From Liolophura sinensis (taxonomy: Eukaryota > Mollusca > Polyplacophora > Chitonida > Chitonidae), in assembly GCF_032854445.1 (NCBI RefSeq), contig NC_088300.1, forward strand, positions 18,445,191 through 18,509,190: a DNA stretch of 64,000 bases, given 5' to 3'. Position numbers and translations under genes: made by a program. Below are positions 10,176-22,629 of this stretch, piece by piece. Position 1 is the first letter of the stretch; each line of letters starts with the position of its first letter. The notes beneath the pieces were generated by a model that was given only the letters and a program-made list of their open reading frames with translations, was not told where the DNA came from and did not search any database.

Positions 10176-13100
10176 CGGAGAACCACATCGACAGTTTTAT
10201 TTTATTCTTATTTCTTGATAAATTGTGACGATACGGTCGATGCGGCATCAAAATTAGGTATCTGTTATTTCTACACCTACCAACCAAGACCATGAAATGA
10301 CTTCGTCTGAATGATTTCAAAGGCATAGATCTGTTACGTCGTTTGCTAAATTGAATGGGATTTCTCATGCACGCCCACCACGAAACATAATACATAAGAT
10401 TAAAGCGTGGGAAGTAGAAAAGTATCGCAATGTGATATGGCTGGCAAACGATCACACGTATGAAACCGGTGAAATCTCTTGTTAATTTAACTAAGTTACG
10501 GGTAATTTTATTCCCGTTGTTGTTTAAATACATGTAGTAGCATCATAAATGCCCTTTATCACCACGCCAGGAGAAGGATTAGAGGAAACAAAATGTTGTG
10601 ATGTTAAGTGCTGTTTGTTACACGTCACTAGCTTATGATCATCGCTCAAGTCGCTTTGATGTCATCTCGTTTACTATATACTTACATACAAAAAACAATG
10701 CATAGACCAGGCCACATGGATGCTTATACAGTCCACAAGAAGAATTATTATTTATGTAGGAATATAAAATAAAAAATTATAGTATGTAGAGAGTAAAATC
10801 ATGCAGAGAAGCGCCGACAGTGTGATACTTGGCAAATCATTTATAATGAAAGTTACACGGTACCTGTTGAAACAAATATTATTATTTATTTATTATTATT
10901 AAACCATTTTAAAAAGATTGGTATTGCTTTCGAGCATACAACTATACGACACTGTCTATACGGACTATTGTACATCTGTGTCACAAAAGATTGTCCATGC
11001 TTCACACACGAACAACAACAGCACAGGTAGTATAGCCAGCATAGCGACGACAGTGTGATAGTTGAGAAATGGTGACGTCTAAGTAGTGACATAATTAGGG
11101 TTTTATTCTAACGCGTGTGTGCATGTATTAATAAACATAGTAGCAACTTATACATCCCCGAAACGTTTGGTGGGGGCTAGCTGTGTATCAGCTTAGAGTC
11201 AGTTTCAGTTTCTTCATCTGTCCATGTATATAAAACGGGTCCAATGAGTAAATGACATTGGGCGCGAAAAAAAGAAGAAATATCTGCAGGTTTATTATAA
11301 GAAGTATAAATCGGAAATGTGTCGTGAAATTAAACAAATATTGGAATGCAGAAACTTTCAATTGATGTTGGAAAAGACAGTGATAGGGAAAGTGTGTAGC
11401 AAAAGTTTAACTAGAATCCTGTCAGTGTGACGATTTGTATACGGGGCATAATTAGACAGCCTTTATCTACGTGCCATTGTTGACAAACGGCACGGATAGA
11501 GGAAAACGTGGGAAACAACTTCGTGTAAAGCTTAGATAAATCTATAGACACAGGAGCATTGTCAGTTTTCACTTTTACAAATAGTGCACCTTTCAATCAG
11601 TATAGCAGGAAACTTTGCAGTTCGTTCAAGATGTATCCGGAGGGAAGATGCGGCATCTCAAGCCAGTCTGTGTTCCTGCATGTACCGTGAAATAAGCAGA
11701 AATACGTGCATCGGTGCGAATGTGCTAACCATATAGTGTTGAATGCGGCGTGCCTCAAAATACAGATCACTGGCGGGATATACACAGGCCCCTCGCACAT
11801 CGGACTTTAGGTCAGGGCAGATGGGGAAAGACTAAAATCATGTCTGCTAAATTACTGATGTGTGGTTTTCTTAAGCCTGTTGTAGTAATACTAGGACCTA
11901 CGATCGCATCTCACAAGGAACTGTCTCTACTGTAGAGCCGATCTCAAGTTTTACAGCGGATTCACTTGTGGCAAATTCAACTTAATCGTAACATACTGGC
12001 TATACATTTTCCGGGGTTTTCACTAATTTTAGGACATTGGGGCTAGGCTATCGTTTTATTATACGCTTCATTCAACTAAATTTAGTACCAGTATATGGAT
12101 TGGAAGTCTCATGGACTAAATCACATCTTTTGGAGACATGATATCGACGTATTCTACTTGAACCCTATCACCCCCCATCAACTGTAATGTACCCTACAGA
12201 AAACTAGCTCTCGTTTCCATGGTGACCTGGTTAACATTCCTGTAGTTGTGGTGCTGAGGCCCTGGCGCGGAGTGTAGGAACATCACTAGTTGGCCTGCCT
12301 TTCGGACAGTCGTAGGTTCTCAGAGCCAGACCGGACAGCCGCGAGAAGTTATTCACCGTCTAACCTCAACGTCGTCGCTCAAACTGACCGGTAAGTTTGT
12401 AGCTCGACGAGACCCAAGGCTTTTGGGGCGAGACAAGAACAACCATTTCCAAATATGTGCTGGTAACCGTTATTGCTGTGATAGACATACAGGTTGGGTG
12501 TTCATTAAATCCTAGAATGCATACTGAAAAGTAACTTGTACTTATAATGTATCCGGTATGAGTCAGTATAATGCTAGCCAAGAGTTCATAAATTCCTCAC
12601 CGTTGTAGGCTAAATACTGGTAGCTTATTACTTAAAAAGATAGTTTAAGATGGCGCACATCTTTACAGTGTTGAGTGCCTATGATTGTTTGTGCGTGGTA
12701 AAGTAACAGAACACCCCAGCCGACCCATCCACTCTAGTTCCCACCCCTGAGTATCCCTTGCCCCTCAACAGGTGACCCGCTGACTAACCCAGAGTGTACA
12801 GCCCACGCCCCATCCTGTTGAGGAAGCTCTCGTAAGAGTTCTCGTAAGCAGTAGTTGGCTTCGTTTCTCTTCAACTGACGGTGGCATCAGGTTTAAGCGA
12901 AGTCGCCCACTCTGCATCCGTTATAGGTAGGCTTATACTTTGTGCCGTGTACAAATAACTTGTACGCTGCGAGCGTGGGACCACAAGGTATTGCAAGTGT
13001 TGCAAGAGTGCAAATTGTCGATGAGTTGGAGATATACCTGGGTATCTCTAAATGGGACACTTAAAATTCCACTGTTTTTTTGTTGAATATTATCACGGTG

Positions 13101-14825
13101 CTGGTGCACTGTAGACACCACAGCCTGTATATAGGTCTCTCAGTGCAGGCCTATTCCAAATATATGACAATAAATATTTGTACCTCATATAACACACAGA
13201 AGGAAAATTCACGAGAATAGTCCAACATAATACTTAATTTTTGCTTTGCTGATGATTCTGGCAGCATTTATAAGTATCAACTAATTACAGCCGTAATTAC
13301 AAAAAAAAGCGGTGCCTGTTTTCTGCAGTAACCTATGGAATACCTCTTATACAGAAGCCACAATGACGAGTTCAAAATCCACTGTGAGGTTGGGTTAGGT
13401 CGGAAGAATAGAAAACGTTCGTGCTCTAACCGTTTTTTCATGGACACAGCCAGGTGCTTAAGCTGATCGCAGAAATACAACAGCGCTTAATTGACAGATT
13501 ATCCTATCAGTAACTTGGATTTGTTTTCAACAGTGATAATACAGAAACAGTAACTTCCCTTGGTTAAGTCAGTTTTGTCCTATAGATAATTTAACAGCAT
13601 GGTCAACTGCAATTGACTGGCAGCTCCAGGAGACCCGTCTTCTCGCATTTTGGACAGGTAATTTCTAAGTTAGGCAGGCTTCGACGATCCTATTTTACTA
13701 TTCGGCTTTAGTGGAATGTCATTTTTTGCAACCACTACCTTTTCCACCGTCGATCTAACGAAGTAGCGTGAAGTCTCAAAAGATGTGACAATGGTGTATG
13801 CTAGTTCAGAGAGGATTAGGTTTAGAATCGAGAAAGAAAGTTCCTCGGAGGCACAGCAACTGATGTGAAAATGGATAGCAGGTAGGGCGTATATAGTGGA
13901 AAAATCTTCTAGCGACTGTAAAAAGTGAAAAGATTATTATATTTTCCCTAAAACACAAGATCAGAAAGAATTATAATTTTCCTGTCCACTTCACTTGGGA
14001 TCAGTTCATTGGATAGTTGATGCTTAAATTGTGCCAGGATAACTGCAATGTCATAATTAGCATTACGATTCGACGTCCATGATAATTAAACAAACTTAAT
14101 TTTTTACCTCAGGCTCTCTTTCGGAAAACTAACTTTTTTCGGATTGACCAATTGCCTGATACAGTTTATGTAAGCACGAGAAAAACGATAAGTTACAAAA
14201 CTATCCACAACGAAGAACCGTTTTAAATGCAGTTGAACCATAGTGTTGTTTGTGTCGATGCCAGGGCACAGCTCTTACAGATTCGAGGATTGTGTATCAC
14301 CTGTAACGGTACCGGTGTAGGAGCTAATCAGCACCTTAACCACCATGCGCTATTTCTCGTGGCTGACTAGTCAAAAACGCCCCAGCCACCTAGTAGCACC
14401 GGAGTTGTTGTGAAGGATTGTTTTTCTTCCACTCTTTACCCTTATTTCCTCAAAGTCTTCTGGAAGATATAAATCTGTTGCCATGGAAACGCACCATGTT
14501 TTTTCCCTGCACCATTAGACAGCCTGTGTATTTCAGCATGATGAACTTCGGAAACACCCGCCCCATGCATCATCTGCCAAACATGACTGAGTGCTTGGCT
14601 CTTGAGATCGCTTATATAAATGCTGTGTTGGCAGAATACAGATATGGCTCTCATTTTCCTTAATATAAAATCTCGCTAAGGAAACTAATTATTTACAATA
14701 TACAAACTGGCTTAATTTGTTTTAGTTTTATTTTCCCGGTAAGAATATTAGCTCTTGTGTAAAGGACTTTAGTATTAAGAAGACTGTCGACACTATTTAT
14801 AGAATATGTGGTGTGTATATATAAA
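10176..14825. other. intergenic, no gene seen
   Basis: 4.6 kb of AT-rich, mostly unique sequence. The longest ORF (minus, 129 codons, 10144-10533) starts in unique sequence and ends in a SINE tail, so it is not credible as a gene. No splice-phase-consistent exon chain was seen. Confidence 0.45.
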
Positions 14826-15075
14826 TAGCTTTCTTCATAAAGGAACGGCATGGTTTAATACTGGAAGGAACGGCATGGTTTTATGTTGGAAGGAACGGCA
14901 TGGTTTTGTGTGTAAAAGAACGGCATGGTTTTACGTAAAAAGGAATGGCGTGCTTTTATGTAAAAGGAATGGCGTGCTTTTCTGCATAAACGAACAGTTT
15001 GTATTTGTGTGTAAAGGATCGCCGAGTGTTTTTTGTATGTAAAGGAACGGCTTTCTTTCCTGTATATAGAAACGA
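14826..15075. repeat. degenerate ~31-bp tandem repeat
   Basis: About eight units built on ggaacggcatggttttatgt followed by a short variable stretch ending gtaaa. Units near 14830-14930 are alike; those to the right are worn. Confidence 0.8.
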
Positions 15076-16640
15076 AGGTTACAGCAAAGGCTCATGTACC
15101 ACTACCCGCAGTCGTGGAGAATGACTACTGCGATATTTGTATTTGTGACATTCCCAAGTGTTTGCAATGAAGAAGATGTGGCAAGGGCTAAAAAATGGTC
15201 ATTTGGCTTACTATACAACAAGTTCTGCTACTGTACTGCTTTAAATCATCATAATATCGCTCCCAACGTATGGTTTTAATTCTCCAACGTGTATATGTAT
15301 CGGTAATTTCTGAGGAGAGAAGCTAATGCAATGAAATACAACTATCACGACAACAACTAGTCTTCAGAAATACTTTAGATTTATACCATATACTGTCAAT
15401 AAATAAAGTACAAATAATTAGTTTTGTCTTCTAATGTAGCATTTAGATTTAACGTAACAAGCGTATCATGTTTTGATCCCAAAGCAGCAGTTGTTCGTGT
15501 ATACAGAAATGTTTAGGCAGGTAAAAAAAATTTACCAGTCGGATTTAGGCAAGTTACCATAGAATGAAATAATACTGCTACCCCTGCTATCAAAACAAAT
15601 TGAAAGAGTAAAATTGTCAGTGAGTGAGTTATTGGAATAAACCCAGTAGGCCTACAGGTTGTGGTGTAACAAATAACTGTAGAACTATATGAGAGATTCA
15701 GATTCCTTCCTCGTGAGGAGGCGTTGAAGTAATTAATTTATTCTAGAATGTTATGACAAGTCGTAATTCTGGGCAGTCGACATGTACATACATATACTTG
15801 TAGTCCTAAATATAACTGCAAGAATCTCTGTACTGGTAGGTCTATGTGGGCTTATGTAGGCCTATACATGTATGCACATGTACGCACATGTATGTCTTTC
15901 GATTTTCTCAATCCCACTTCAGTCAACTTCACACTTTCCAGGTGTATTGCTGGGGACCAAAAATAGTGAAGTGTTGAGTATTTTCAAAAAATGTGTACTG
16001 CGGTAGGCTTACTCAGTACTCCCTTTCTTGGAAAAGTAGAGAGTACCGCACTACATCTGAAAATTAACTGTAGAAGTGCTTGACCCCTTGGGATACTGCC
16101 CAGTAGTTATTTCGTCAATGCCAACAAACTAATTATACGAAGTTTTCATGGTCCATTGAAGAAGTTATATATTAAATTGTGGAATGAGCTGTTAATTATG
16201 TTTGCTATATGTGATGAACATTTGGATATAATCCTGAAAATATCGAAAGAAAGGTTGACAGATTGTACATGTATTTTATGTGTCCTTGCCATACTTGTAC
16301 TGTTGACATACAACTATACAATGTAAGGACCAAAACATGTATTGTATTACGATATGTTGTCTTCATACGTTGCCTTGATCTGTTGCCACGTAGGGCAGTG
16401 GGACAGATATTGAAGATTTTCATGCCCACACTAACCGAACAAACAGAAATGGTAACGACTTGGTTGCAAAACAAATTTCGGGAAAATGGCTACAATCTTA
16501 CAATATATCATAATATGACGTTCTTCTGTAATACATTCTCTTTAAAGTCATGTCATAATGAGGTGGGCCGGGTCCTCCATTACAGAGAGAATAACTGGTA
16601 AGCCCTTTGTGGGTGGAGGAAACCAATGAATTGTACTAGA
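15076..16640. other. intergenic, no gene seen
   Basis: AT-rich; a plus ORF of 112 codons (16263-16601) shows no domain, signal or splice support. Confidence 0.45.
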
Positions 16641-16642
16641 AG

Positions 16643-16757
16643 GGTGAGTGAGTGAGTACTAGAGGTTTAACGTCGTACTTAACAATTTTTCAGTCATATG
16701 ACAACGAAGGAATCCTTAGAGTGCATGTAATATGCCTCCTTGTTGCAAGATGTGCTG
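16643..16757 (-). repeat. second SINE family, 3' half only
   Basis: gtgagtgagtgagtactaga to atatgcctccttgttgcaag; the tRNA head is absent. Confidence 0.7.
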
Positions 16758-16924
16758 GAAGACAACTGGTCATTAGTTACAAGAAAAACAAAAACAGAAG
16801 AGGAGCAATAGACCCATTTCACAGTCCTTGGGCTCTAGTCATTAAACAGGAATATTTTGTCTTTTTGCAGATTCTAGTGGAATTTCGTTGAAACTTCATT
16901 CATTGAGATTTTAAGTAAAAAGCG

Positions 16925-16966
16925 ATTTCAATTCAACTCAATTCAATTTCAATTTCAATTTCAACT
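16925..16966. repeat. short aattc/aatttc microsatellite
   Basis: Run of tcaattcaact and caatttcaatttcaattt words. Confidence 0.7.
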
Positions 16967-17290
16967 AAAATTCGCCAAATTCCTTTCTACCGATATAAAA
17001 CTATGAATCTTTACAGAGCCAACACTTTTCAATTAGAAAACATGCCTGTGTTTTCTTTACAGCAAAGTAGCACAGTTTCCAGAGAATTTCCACGCAGATT
17101 TCTCTAAGTAAGAATGACGACTGTCTAGAAAGATGAACATTAATTTTTTTCAATCGTTTCTTCTACCAAGAACTTTAGCGTGACTTTCATAGCTACAACG
17201 GAATTTTCGAGTCTTGTAGAACATATATCTGCACCCAGCATCACTTGAGCTTTGGAACTCTTCCTTTGTAAATTTGTAGACAAAGTTCAT

Positions 17291-17503
17291 CTGGGGCCCG
17301 AGTCCACAAAGCCATTTCAGACATACTCAAACTTTAAAATGCAATCTTAAAGCTTACCTTTCAGCTTTAGAAATTAAAATTTTGTCGACCTCATCATTGT
17401 TACCTTAAGACAAATGTGTCTAAGTTTTAACTTCAAGTTTTTATTTTGAAGAGGTTTTAAATTTTGACTGAACTTAAAATCGGTTTTGCGGAATCGGCCC
17501 CTG
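17291..17503. mobile_element. small MITE-like element
   Basis: About 210 bp with imperfect terminal inverted repeats: left tctggggcccgagtccacaa, right complement ccaggggccgattccgcaaa. No coding capacity. Similar ends are seen on the element at 44627-44757. Confidence 0.55.
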
Positions 17504-17639
17504 GTTTGCATAAGTATCGGACCAAAATGTGGAATGCACCGAATGCACAATTTTGCGATATTTCTGTTGTGGTTGACGTATATAGTTCATCAACAAAAAC
17601 GCCACGCACATATATAATGTCACGCACGTCATTAAGGTA

Positions 17640-17895
17640 TTATCTATTTATTTATTTATTTGTTTGTTTGTTTTCGTTGGATTTACGTCTTCTGTCCGTG
17701 CATAATGCTTTTAGCTTTTCGTCGGTGAAGTTTTGCGTTTTATATGTATATATAGAAAACATGTTAACATGTATCTGCTTTGTTCTCGGAGGAATAGGAA
17801 GGACATGTCATTAACCCTACACGTATTGCGGGAGAAATCACGACCATCCGCAGGTTGCTAGCAGACATTCCTCCACGGATGGTCAGAGAGGAATA
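17640..17895 (-). repeat. SINE remnants
   Basis: An attt microsatellite that resembles a SINE tail (17640-17675) and, separately, a minus-strand piece of SINE body (caccgaccatccgcaggttg-like, 17835-17895). Confidence 0.45.
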
Positions 17896-18715
17896 TTTCC
17901 TTTAAAGATGACAATTAATGACATGATATGTGTATGTATATATACTGTCAGAGTGTTAAAACTCGTTCAACCACATAAGCAAACACCAAAGGTGCAAAGC
18001 TTTAAACGTCAAGCTTTTGACCTATGTCGTATCAGCGATCAATATGTGAGTTGTTGCATTTTTCCTGATGTTTACAAGTGAGGAGACAGAGAAGCACGTC
18101 TGGTTTAAAACTGAAATTAGTGGAAAGATAGACGTGTGTGTGTAATGTCTGAGCGATAAATATCGTGGAACTATATCAATAAACATTAATCAAACAGGGC
18201 TTTGAACACCTTCCCACTTAAGATTGTCGGAAAAATTGTCGTTGCATGGAAACCGGAATCACTTCTACTTTCATATGTTTTATCCGTAATTTGCAAACAT
18301 GTGGGTAGGGTGCCCTGGAGGGATTCATAAGGCTTGTTTTGTGCCATAGTCTGGATCATTAAGTTGAAAATTTAAACTCCTAAGCGTGTTCTAGTCCATA
18401 TGCCATTGTCTTGCAAGATAATGACATATAGTTAAAACAGATTTATTTAGTGCATAGTTTTGATATGGCCTGTATATTCTTTGTTGATTATTTTGATCGG
18501 TCGGTTGTTGTGCTGTGTAAAATAGGGTCAAAGATACAGTCAAATAAAGATATACACATTTTCTAATAAATGTCACATCAGGAGAGCCTTAAGGGCCTTG
18601 GTTTGTCAAGTACTTGGCTTGGTGCGTTGGTTTCGTATAAGGGCAATATTATTATGTTTAAAATATATTAGAATAAATTGAGTTGTATTTTTATATATGT
18701 ATATTTTTTGCTTAT

Positions 18716-18925
18716 GTTTTTACCAGGTATAAGTGTTCTTTGTGTTTAAAATTTAAATAAATAAATCAAGAAAATAAGGTAAACATATGAATTGCACCTT
18801 TTAGCAACCATGTATCAGATAAATTACAAACGTAAAGTACATTGTGTTTTAAATAAATAATCGCACTTTTTACAAAGCTTGTACCAGGTACAACACAAAT
18901 GTACGGTACTTTTAATGTTTTGAAG
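18716..18925. repeat. three worn direct repeats before protein B
   Basis: Three diverged copies of a 65-75 bp segment (tttttaccaggtataag..., ccttttagcaaccatgtatc..., actttttacaaagcttgtac...) separated by aaataaataaat, ending about 20 bp before the protein B start codon. They may include its promoter. Confidence 0.5.
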
Positions 18926-18943
18926 ATCTGACCAGTTGATAAG

Positions 18944-19181
18944 ATGGCGGGACTACGCACAGCGTCTACGTGGCTGCGGATCTCGCTGGTGATGTTAATA
19001 CTCGCCATTATCCTGTTTGTCGTCGGCTTCGCCACCGTCTATTGGATCGAGGCGGAATGGTACAAGCACGACCCCAGGCTACGGGGCAAGAGCTTTTGGT
19101 CGTACGGCCTCTGGGAACAGAGAATTTGCATGAAGCAAAACTTCATCGGTTGCTATAATGCCAAAAATTCTAATCAACCCG
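18944..19181 (+). CDS. protein B exon 1: TM1 and first extracellular loop
   Basis: Codes for residues 1-79 plus one base, MAGLRTASTW onward, with the GLW-C-C motif. Donor is CCCG followed by GTAAGT. The frame runs on into the intron to 19270, but the intron phase and the next exon show that the exon ends at 19181. Confidence 0.87.
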
Positions 19182-21291
19182 GTAAGTATATATGGACTCC
19201 AGTTATCCAACAAAGGGTAACCAACACTGTAAGAAGTGTCCAGGATATGTTGTCTACAATGGAGAAATGATGGTGAGACAAAGGTGGAATTTAAATGGTA
19301 TTTGATCAGATAAAGATGGTGAACGGTGACATTTACCTGTCATGTGACCATGAAAACTGCATGATAACGTTGACTAAAGACAGAGACAACCTTAACACTA
19401 GTGTTAAATTCATTTTATTTGATTGTATTTTCAGCCGATTAAATTGCATTTATATGGTGACATTTTCCGACAAGATTTATTTGTTTATTTGACTGGTGTT
19501 TTATGCCATACTCAAGAATGTTTCACTTGTACACGGCGGCCTGCATTATGGTGGGAGGAAAACGTGCAAATTCTGCGAGAAATCCGATCAGGGTTTTGCC
19601 ACTAAACCCAAATAGACTGCTAGCTAGACTTCTGCATTCAAGCTGCTTATGTATCACAGAGATATATGAATGAATTCACCAAAAGAATCTAGAACTATTT
19701 CAGGTAAAGAATATATGGATATGGCGTGATTGATACCCATTTGGTCCCAAAGAACAATGTAGAATTCGATGTTTAAAAAATATCTATACCGGTACTGAAC
19801 TGAAAATTTTAGAGAACTAAATCAGACTAATTTATTGGATAGTGTTTAATGTCTTTTCTCTGGCATACTTCATCTTCATACTTTCCTGGTACGGCCGGAG
19901 AGGAAGCCAGCATGAGCTGGACTTGAACTCACAGCGACCGCATTGCTGAGTTGCTCCTGGGTCATTGCGCCGCGCTGGCACGCTAACCACCTCGGTGCTG
20001 TGTTTGTAATCGAGAGACACGTGACATCATAGCAATATAGTCAGTCATACTGGAGCACTGTGACTATACGAGCCCATATTAACAGGTCTGCCAGGAGTAG
20101 GTCGCGCCACAACTGGATTGTATAATCTTCAAAACGGTAATTGATAATAACTGACTCTTTCCCTCCATTCTCTCTGCAGCTTGGTTCCATGCCGCTCAGG
20201 CCATGGAGTGTCTTGGACTGATCTGTTTGGTCCTCGCCTTCATTATCTTGATCCTCTACACCTGTGTGACATCCATGAGGCGACGAAACCCGCTCATCCT
20301 GGCTATCATCCTCACCTTCTTAGCGGGTAACAAAACATTCTTCAGTTGCGATTTTAGTTGTCTTTTATTTATTTATTGAATTTCTTACTTGATTAATAGT
20401 CAAGACTTTTTTTACCCCTATGACGGCTATCGGATTTGTCACTGAAGAAAGCTACAGCACCCTTCATCAAGTACCTGTCAAACCTTTTAACAAGCCGCAG
20501 CCGAACCATAGCTGGATTCGAACAGGCGACCTCATTCGTCGTTTGACAGTGGTAGCGAACGAGGGTTTTAACCGTCGGAGCGTTTTATCTTATCTAGAAC
20601 AGTCTTTAATGTGTGCGTTTTCATATGGTTATAATGAAAATTTATTATGTATTTGTTTATTTGATTGGTGCTTATTGCCGTTCTCAAGAATTTATCACTT
20701 ATATAACGGTAGTCTGTTTTATAAGGTGACAGAACCGTACCTTCGCGAAGTGGCAAAATTCCCTGACTTACAGCCGCATTCCAAACGGCGAGAGCTGGAT
20801 TTTTTTTTTACCTCATTGTGAACGTTTTCATTTAGGCAATTCATTTATTAATTTTATTGGTATTTAACGCCGTGCTCAGTACTGTTTCACTTGTACAACG
20901 GCGGAGCAGGTCTTTGAGTCGAAGAACCGGAGAGACCCACGTCGTGGCTTGAGGCCGGAGTCAAGGCCCCCTTATAACAACAAAACCAACCCGTTGTACC
21001 GTGAATGTATATCATGATGTAGTTTGCGATTAACGCTCATGCTATGGGACATAATGTCAGCATATCAGGGTCAGCATTCAAACAATTTTCATTTTTATTG
21101 ATGTTCATTTTTATTAAGTCAGATTTTTTTATTTTTCAGTTGCGTTTATCGTGATCGGTGTGGCTATCTTCGTCACTAAGTTCGACACGATTTACTTTGA
21201 CGTGGGCTGGTCTCTCGCCTTAGCAATCGCTGCCGCCGTCTGTACCTTCGTCTCTGGAATTTTGTCCCTTCTGGAACTCTGCACAAAATAA
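18944..21291 (+). CDS. claudin/PMP22-superfamily four-TM protein B (3 exons, 178 aa)
   Basis: Exons 18944-19181, 20180-20326 and 21140-21291 join to 178 residues, both introns in phase 1, exactly as in protein A. Helices lie near residues 11-33, 88-110, 117-140 and 152-174. The first loop is longer than in protein A and carries W34, then G55-L56-W57, then C62 and C70. Exon 2 opens with A-W-F in the place where protein A has D-W-Y. The second loop is very short (about residues 141-151). The ATG has A at -3 and G at +4. A plasma-membrane protein is expected from the family; the subgroup is not resolved. Both introns hold antisense SINE pieces. It is divergent from protein A and convergent with ZW10. 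Confidence 0.87.
19480..19590 (-). repeat. SINE 3' part, antisense in protein B intron 1
   Basis: tttatttgactggtgtttta, catactcaagaatgtttcac and the ggcggcctgcattatggtgg end. Confidence 0.7.
19885..20005 (-). repeat. SINE 5' part with tRNA head, antisense in protein B intron 1
   Basis: tacggccggagaggaagcca through the tRNA-like head to ctaaccacctcggtgctg. With the piece at 19480-19590 it covers both ends of the family, perhaps one copy split by an insertion. Confidence 0.7.
20180..20326 (+). CDS. protein B exon 2: TM2 and start of TM3
   Basis: Codes for residues 80-128. The acceptor is TTCTCTCTGCAG and the donor GCGG followed by GTAACA. The helix is followed by a basic cytoplasmic turn, M-R-R-R-N, then the start of TM3. 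Confidence 0.87.
20415..20960 (-). repeat. cluster of SINE pieces in protein B intron 2
   Basis: 20415-20560 resembles the element at 4650-4850; 20635-20760 and 20833-20960 are 3' parts of SINEs read from behind (tttgattggtgcttattgcc; attttattggtatttaacgc). The 133-codon ORF over the cluster is a repeat artefact. Confidence 0.55.
21140..21291 (+). CDS. protein B exon 3: rest of TM3, second loop, TM4, stop
   Basis: Codes for residues 129-178 and the TAA stop. The acceptor is TTTTTATTTTTCAG. The last helix is followed by a short tail ending in ELCTK; there is no obvious PDZ-binding end. Confidence 0.85.
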
Positions 21292-22623
21292 GCCAATTGT
21301 CTCAATAACTAGCAGGCTGACAGAAATGCAAAATCGTCGCTTGGAGAAAACATGCTTTTCAGGTCATGATAACTGGCCGATTGCATGATTCCCTCATCCC
21401 GCTGGGGATTGTGGGTTTTGAAGTGGATTGTAGGTTTTAAAGTGGGGTATAGGAGACCTGATTAGAGATGTGAGATACTGCTAGGAAGATAGGGGTACTG
21501 CAAGCAAGAGGTCATTCTGAAGTTATTCTCTGAGCCACTGTCCTGTTTGAGAATTAGATTGATCAACGGGTGCTCACCTAATTCCCAGACGTACACATGG
21601 ACTGATATCTTCGTGATTGTGTTCTACTTAAGAAATGCAAAGTGCGCATGACATAGCTATAACTCTCTCAGTCTAACTTTTGAACTCCTGGTACTCAGTA
21701 ATGCACGGTTTTCTAACCTTTATAGCGCTGAACGTTTCATGGAAGTCTGAATTAAGTAGGCCTCCAAAAATAACTACCAAAGAGGCTCTTCATATATGTC
21801 AAATCTGTTTACATAATGTATTATACTCCACTTCAAATCCCGAAATGCTTTGCAAATCCTATAATACATTGCAAATCCCACAATGCATGGCGTGGGTTCA
21901 AGCGCTTAAACCATCAAGCTGCTTGGTATGGGATAGCGGTTGGGACAGAAGGCCCTACGTCAGATTCTTGGTCAGGTACTGTGGCGTTGTTATCAGGGAT
22001 ACCCACAGTCACTGAAGTATATGTGACTGTGCGTATGCTCTTCACAAGTCTGAAGCACTGGTACGTGGACGTCATCCCCAGAGACCAGACACGACCCACA
22101 GGCCGATACGATCGTTCTACCCACCTGTGGATCATCTACACTATACGGGATACACTCTATCTACTTTCTCATTCTTACTTTCTCATTTCATTCCCTTAAA
22201 ATACCGCTAAAGCACTCTAAATAAGATTGGGTCTTCATTTACAGTACCTATATACTTCAGGAAACGGAATATACTTTACGGACGGATAACGGGATATTGT
22301 TACGAGAAATGAGTCTATAAATATATTGTTTTTGTCAATGTCGAATATATAGTAGAACATACAGTATTTAAACGTGGCAGTGAAGCAGACAGTTCGTATT
22401 AATTAGATTTGTAGTGAAATAGGTAACTGAAGTTGATTTTATTCTAGCGTGTTAATAGATGTCTCCATGTTGCTTTAACTTTCTAGAGTGAGCCAGCAGG
22501 TGTTTGTAGCAATACGTATGAGATTTTTAGCAGCAGTTTTGTTTACTAAGCTTGGAGGCCTATACCTTACACGTTTATATAGGATTTCTTGCTCAAGTAC
22601 ATTTGTAACAATGATCGGAATGA

Positions 22624-22629
22624 AATAAA
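22624..22629 (+). terminator. possible poly(A) signal of protein B gene
   Basis: AATAAA lies about 1.33 kb after the stop of protein B and is followed by a T/G-containing stretch. That would give a long 3' UTR. The placement is a guess without transcript data. Confidence 0.3.

Noticed and set aside
10144-10533. 129-codon minus-strand ORF
   Set aside because: Part of it is SINE tail sequence and the rest shows no recognisable feature.
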